Shown: one piece after another, positions 60,393 through 64,000 of the stretch | Numbering within the stretch: position 1 is the first letter of the stretch | Layout of the letters: the number at the start of each line of letters is the position of its first letter | Assembly: GCA_008032935.1 (NCBI GenBank) | Contig: CP032039.1 | Span: forward strand, 806,001 to 870,000 | Direction: 5' to 3' | Source: Helicobacter pylori | GTDB lineage: Bacteria > Campylobacterota > Campylobacteria > Campylobacterales > Helicobacteraceae | DNA length: 64,000 nt | The notes under the pieces: model-generated | Seen by the model: only the letters and a program-made list of their open reading frames with translations | Told to the model about the DNA's origin: nothing | The model's database searches: none | Made by a program: the position numbers and the translations under genes

Positions 60393-62039
60393 ATGATTTT
60401 ACGCGCACAAACGAATTTCGTGGAGTTTTTAGAACAGGTTTTAGAAGTTTTAAAAGAAGTGGAGATCGATAAAACAGAATGCTCTACTCTTTTAGCAAGC
60501 GTTCAAAAACAACAGCTTGTGATACCCGTTGTGGGGAATTTTAGCGCAGGCAAAAGCACGCTATTAAACCGCTTTTTAGGCAGTAGCGTTTTACCTACCG
60601 GTATCACGCCAGAGACTTCTTTAGCCACTGAGTTGCACTATAGCGCTAACGAACGCATAGAGGCTTTTTCAAACAATGATGAAAAAACAGAGAGTTTTGA
60701 ACTGAATGAGCAAAGTTTTGAGGCGATTAAAGACAATGCCACGAAGTATTCCTACCTTAAGGTTTATTTGAATAATGAAGCGCTAAAAGATAGCGCGCCT
60801 TTGGTGTTTGTGGATATGCCAGGCTTTGATAGCCCCATTTCAAGCCACACCCATGCCATTTTGGAATATTTAGAAAGGGGCGTGCATTTTGTCATTCTCA
60901 CAAGCGTAGAAGAGGGCAACCTCACCAAACGCATGGTTAGGGAATTAAAAAACCTTTTAGAGTTTGACAAAGGCCTTAGCTTTATTTTGAGTAAAACGAA
61001 TTTGAGAACGCCTTCGCAAGTGGGAGAAATCTCTCACTACATTCAAGAGCAAATCCAGGATCACCTTGATTTGACAACGCGCCTCATCCATTCCAATAAA
61101 GACAATAACGCTCTTTTAGAGGTGGCGGATAAAATAGACGCTGAAAAGCTTTTTAGCGCTTTGTATTTGAAACGATTGAAGTTTTTAAATTCCCAGTTAC
61201 AAAACAGCCTAAAAAGCGTGATTAAAAGCTTTGATTATTCTAAAGAAAAGGCTTTAGAAGAAATACAAGCGTTGGATTTGAGCGTTAAAGACATTGAAAA
61301 AACCTATGAAAAATTAAGGGCTAATTTAGAAGAAGAATATTCTAGCGTGGCTGTGGGATCGGTGGTTAAAAAAGTAGTAGAAGAGGTCAGGGAGCAAAAA
61401 TCCTATTTAGCCTCTTTAATCAACAAGCCTAACGAGTTCAATAGCGAAATAGAAAGCATCATGCAACAAAGCTTGATCAAAAACGCTAAATTAGAGATTG
61501 AAAAGATCAACCTTTCTTTTTCAAAAGATTTTTGCGCAGAATTTGAAAGCTTGAACAACACGCAGCTTTCTAGCGGTTTTTCTGTAAATTTAGAGCATAG
61601 CCTTGAATTAGGGATCAACGCCTTAAGCCTGTTTCTATCCAAAAACCCGGTTACAAGACCTTTCGCGCTGATCTTGCAAGGGTTAAAACCTCTTTTAAAA
61701 GATTTATTGACTTTGTTGCCTAATATCATCGCTTCATTCTTTAGAAATGAGGAAAAAGAGCGGGCGAAATTAGAAAATTGGATTGAAGTCAAAGTGATAC
61801 CAGAGGTTCAATACAAGCTTAAAAAAGTTTTACCGGGCTTGTTTAATGAATGCTTGGAAAATTCCCTAAAAGGTTTAAAAGATCGGTGCGAACTAGAAAT
61901 CACACATAAAAAACAAGAAATCGCGCTCGCTCAAAAGGAAAAAGAAAAACACCTAAACGATCTAGAAGCTCAAAAACAAATCTTAGAAAACAAGATCAAC
62001 GCTTTAAGCGATCTAGAACAACAATATTTAAAGGATTAA
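60393..62039 (+). CDS. Dynamin-like GTPase 1
   Basis: A 548-residue bacterial dynamin-like protein. GTPase motifs: VVGNFSAGKSTLLNRFLG (G1, ~residue 45), TPETSLATEL around the switch I threonine (G2), VDMPGFDSP (G3) and FILSKTNLR (G4). The second half is long helices with a hydrophobic patch near residues 400-455 (ALSLFLSKNPVTRPFALILQ), likely the membrane paddle. The start at 60393 has AAAGGA six bases before it. It is two bases from a second dynamin-like gene; such pairs form hetero-oligomers in related bacteria and can act in membrane maintenance or phage defence. Confidence 0.88.
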   Translation: MILRAQTNFVEFLEQVLEVLKEVEIDKTECSTLLASVQKQQLVIPVVGNFSAGKSTLLNRFLGSSVLPTGITPETSLATELHYSANERIEAFSNNDEKTESFELNEQSFEAIKDNATKYSYLKVYLNNEALKDSAPLVFVDMPGFDSPISSHTHAILEYLERGVHFVILTSVEEGNLTKRMVRELKNLLEFDKGLSFILSKTNLRTPSQVGEISHYIQEQIQDHLDLTTRLIHSNKDNNALLEVADKIDAEKLFSALYLKRLKFLNSQLQNSLKSVIKSFDYSKEKALEEIQALDLSVKDIEKTYEKLRANLEEEYSSVAVGSVVKKVVEEVREQKSYLASLINKPNEFNSEIESIMQQSLIKNAKLEIEKINLSFSKDFCAEFESLNNTQLSSGFSVNLEHSLELGINALSLFLSKNPVTRPFALILQGLKPLLKDLLTLLPNIIASFFRNEEKERAKLENWIEVKVIPEVQYKLKKVLPGLFNECLENSLKGLKDRCELEITHKKQEIALAQKEKEKHLNDLEAQKQILENKINALSDLEQQYLKD

Positions 62040-62041
62040 TA

Positions 62042-64000
62042 ATGAACGCGCAAGAACTCATTAAAAAAAGCGCTTTAATTGAAAAAACGCTACAAGAACA
62101 AGGCTTGCAAGAAAAAGCGAGACCTTTTATCAGCGATAACGCTGTGATCAAAACCGAAGAGTTAGAAAAAACGCTAAAAGAGTTGCAAGATACAAATAGG
62201 GATCTTAAAGTCGGCATCATCGGGCGCGTGAAAGCGGGCAAAAGCTCGCTCTTAAACGCTTTGATTTTTGAGGGTGTAGAGGTTTTACCCAAAGCGGCAA
62301 CGCCCATGACCGCTAGCCTTACCATTTTAAAATACGCCAAAACCCTGAGCGCTGAAGTGGAGTTTTATAGCCCAAAGGATATTTTAGAGCTTAAAAACGA
62401 ACATGAAAGGTATGTAAGGGAGTTTAACAGGATTGTTGAAGAAGAAGTCAAAAGACAAAAAGAAAAACAGAGTTTGGCAAATAGGGCTAAAGAGAGATTT
62501 AAGAGTTTTGGCAACAAGTTTAACAGAAACAAAAACCCTGAAGCAGCGCCCAAAGAGAATATTTTAAGCGATGAAGAAATAGTGAAAAGGGCTGAAAGGA
62601 TCGCTAAAAACGAGTTAGAAAAGGACACAAAACTCGTTTCATCACACGATCAATACGAAAAAATAAAAAAAGCGGATCGCTCAACACGGAAAAATTGGAT
62701 CCGCGCATTCAAGCCAACAGCTTAGAAGATCTGAATCAAAAATTGCTCCAATTCGTGGGCGCGAACGGGAAGTATATGCCCTACACTAAAGCGGTGCAAA
62801 TTTCTTTGAATAACCCCAATCTTAAAGATTTGGAAGTGATTGACACCCCAGGAGTGAACGATCCGATTGTCTCAAGAGAAGAGCGCACCAAAGCCTTATT
62901 GAAAGATTGCAATGTGGTGTTTATCGTAAGCCCTTCTGGTCAGTTTTTAACGGATAGCGATATGAGTTTGTTTGACAGGGTTTCTCATAAAGAAGGCCTT
63001 CAAGAAATTTATTTCGTGGCAAGCCAAGCCGACAGCGCCGTTCTTTCTATGAGTGAGGTAGAAAAATCCAACCAACACCTCCCTACAGCCTTTGAAAACG
63101 TGCAAAAAGCCCTTTCGTCTCAATTAAATAATATCATGGGAAAGTTGATTGAAAACTACCCTAACCAACGAGAGGTTTTTGAAAAAGCAATCAAAAATGG
63201 CGTCATTTTGGCTTCAGGGGTTTGCTTTAGCATGTATAAAGATTTCAACAACCAAGCTTCTTGGGAAAGCAAAACAGAAGAGTATCACAATGCATTACGG
63301 AATTTAACTAACGCTTACCCTGACGCTTTTAGTAGCGATGATAAGTCTAAAGAAAGCTTACTCTTTTTAAGCAACATGGGCGCGATTGAAGAGCGTTTAG
63401 AAAAAGCCGCCCAAGAGAAAGAAAAAATCATGTCTCAAAAATTGCAAGATTATGCACAGAGCCAAGCGAACAACCTCCATAATTTGATCACGCAGTTATT
63501 GCAAGACCTAGAAGATGAAAAAAAGAGGATCAAAAGCGCTGACATTAGCGCTATCAAAGAGCAAATAAAGACTTATCAAAACCTCTCTGGTAACATTGAA
63601 ATGAAGTTTAGGGAAGTGTATGAAGAATTTATCTTGCATTTCATCAACAATATCAGAGTTGGCTTGGAAGAAACGTTGAAGAAAGCTATCCAAATGGCTA
63701 AAACGCGCTCTAGAGAAGAAGAGGAAGAAGAGCGTTATATTGAAAGAGTGAAGCAAGGCGGTTTGGGAGGTTTGGCAAGATGGTTTGGTAGCATTGTTGG
63801 TGAAAAAGATTGGGGCTATAATGAAGTAGAACGCACAAGAGCAACCATTAAAGCCGGAGCGGTGCTTGATTATTTAACAGAGATGCATGAACGCTGCGAA
63901 AGCGCTTTGAATGACAGCACTGATTCTTTTAAAGTCGTTTTCAAAAAAGAACTCTACGCTAAAGTCTTTAAACAATTGCGCGAAATCATCTCTGATGATT
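62042..64000 (+). pseudogene. Dynamin-like GTPase 2, frameshifted and cut by the window edge
   Basis: Partner of the previous gene, starting two bases after its stop. G1 is IIGRVKAGKSSLLNALIF (~residue 60); the switch I threonine lies in ATPMTASLTIL. As read the frame stops at 62725. Adding one A to the A7 run (62665-62671) continues it as LNTEKLDPRIQANS, through the G3 motif VIDTPGVNDP and a G4-like ASQAD, and on to the window end without a stop. Between G1 and G3 is a long insert rich in K and E. As a frame break of a paired essential partner it needs confirmation. Confidence 0.8.

Overview
The window is chromosomal DNA of Helicobacter pylori. I base this on gene content and order that I recognise from memory: an hpaA paralogue, cholesterol alpha-glucosyltransferase, speA, the czn metal pump, ftsA/ftsZ, and a 23S-5S rRNA unit with no 16S gene. 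Genes are AT-rich and many overlap. No database was searched, and locus names such as HP0415 are recollections.

Layout. 1-13.2 kb is core genome: the 3' end of guaA, hpaA2, four tRNAs (Pro, His, Arg, Arg), a small-gene and structured-RNA interval, mscS, cfa, metG, a Mur-like protein, cmoB, a thioesterase-like protein, the cholesterol glucosyltransferase and speA. 13.3-19.4 kb is an accessory operon on the minus strand: a GmrSD-type DUF262/DUF1524 protein, a DHH (RecJ-like) protein, a gene split by a 35-bp tandem repeat, and a 299-aa unknown. 19.4-20.4 kb is repeat-rich and non-coding. 20.4-23.65 kb holds 23S and 5S rRNA. 24.3-39.6 kb is one plus-strand accessory operon. 39.6-43.4 kb is a scar zone with remnants of 5S rRNA, xseA and rseP, a second intact mscS and decayed small genes. 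43.5-64 kb returns to core genome: ftsZ, ftsA and a PpiD-like chaperone; bioA; gatC, gpmI and a secreted lysozyme-like protein; glyS; cznC, cznB, cznA and a DUF3240-like gene; then a pair of dynamin-like GTPases. The block between speA and ftsZ corresponds to what is called the plasticity zone in this species.

The most interesting part is 24.3-39.6 kb. About ten genes are chained by short overlaps: TerY (vWA), a 32-aa protein, a mini-vWA protein, a PP2C phosphatase, a kinase with a zinc ribbon, a small protein, a UPF1-like helicase, a protein with a HEPN-like RNase motif, a coiled-coil McrB-like AAA ATPase, a DUF2357 (McrC-like) protein, and a protein joining a P-loop kinase, a CARF domain and a PD-(D/E)XK nuclease. 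TerY, PP2C and kinase form the known TerY-P triad. The helicase, McrB/DUF2357 pair and CARF nuclease look like effectors. No CRISPR array or Cas10 is present to supply a CARF ligand, so a different second messenger is implied. Most genes of this operon carry single-base frameshifts in short homopolymers, and two carry in-frame stops. Similar frameshifts occur, more sparsely, in core genes (guaA, mscS, cholesterol glucosyltransferase, dynamin 2), so assembly error must be excluded before calling the operon dead. Where one base is restored, reading frames and domains become continuous.
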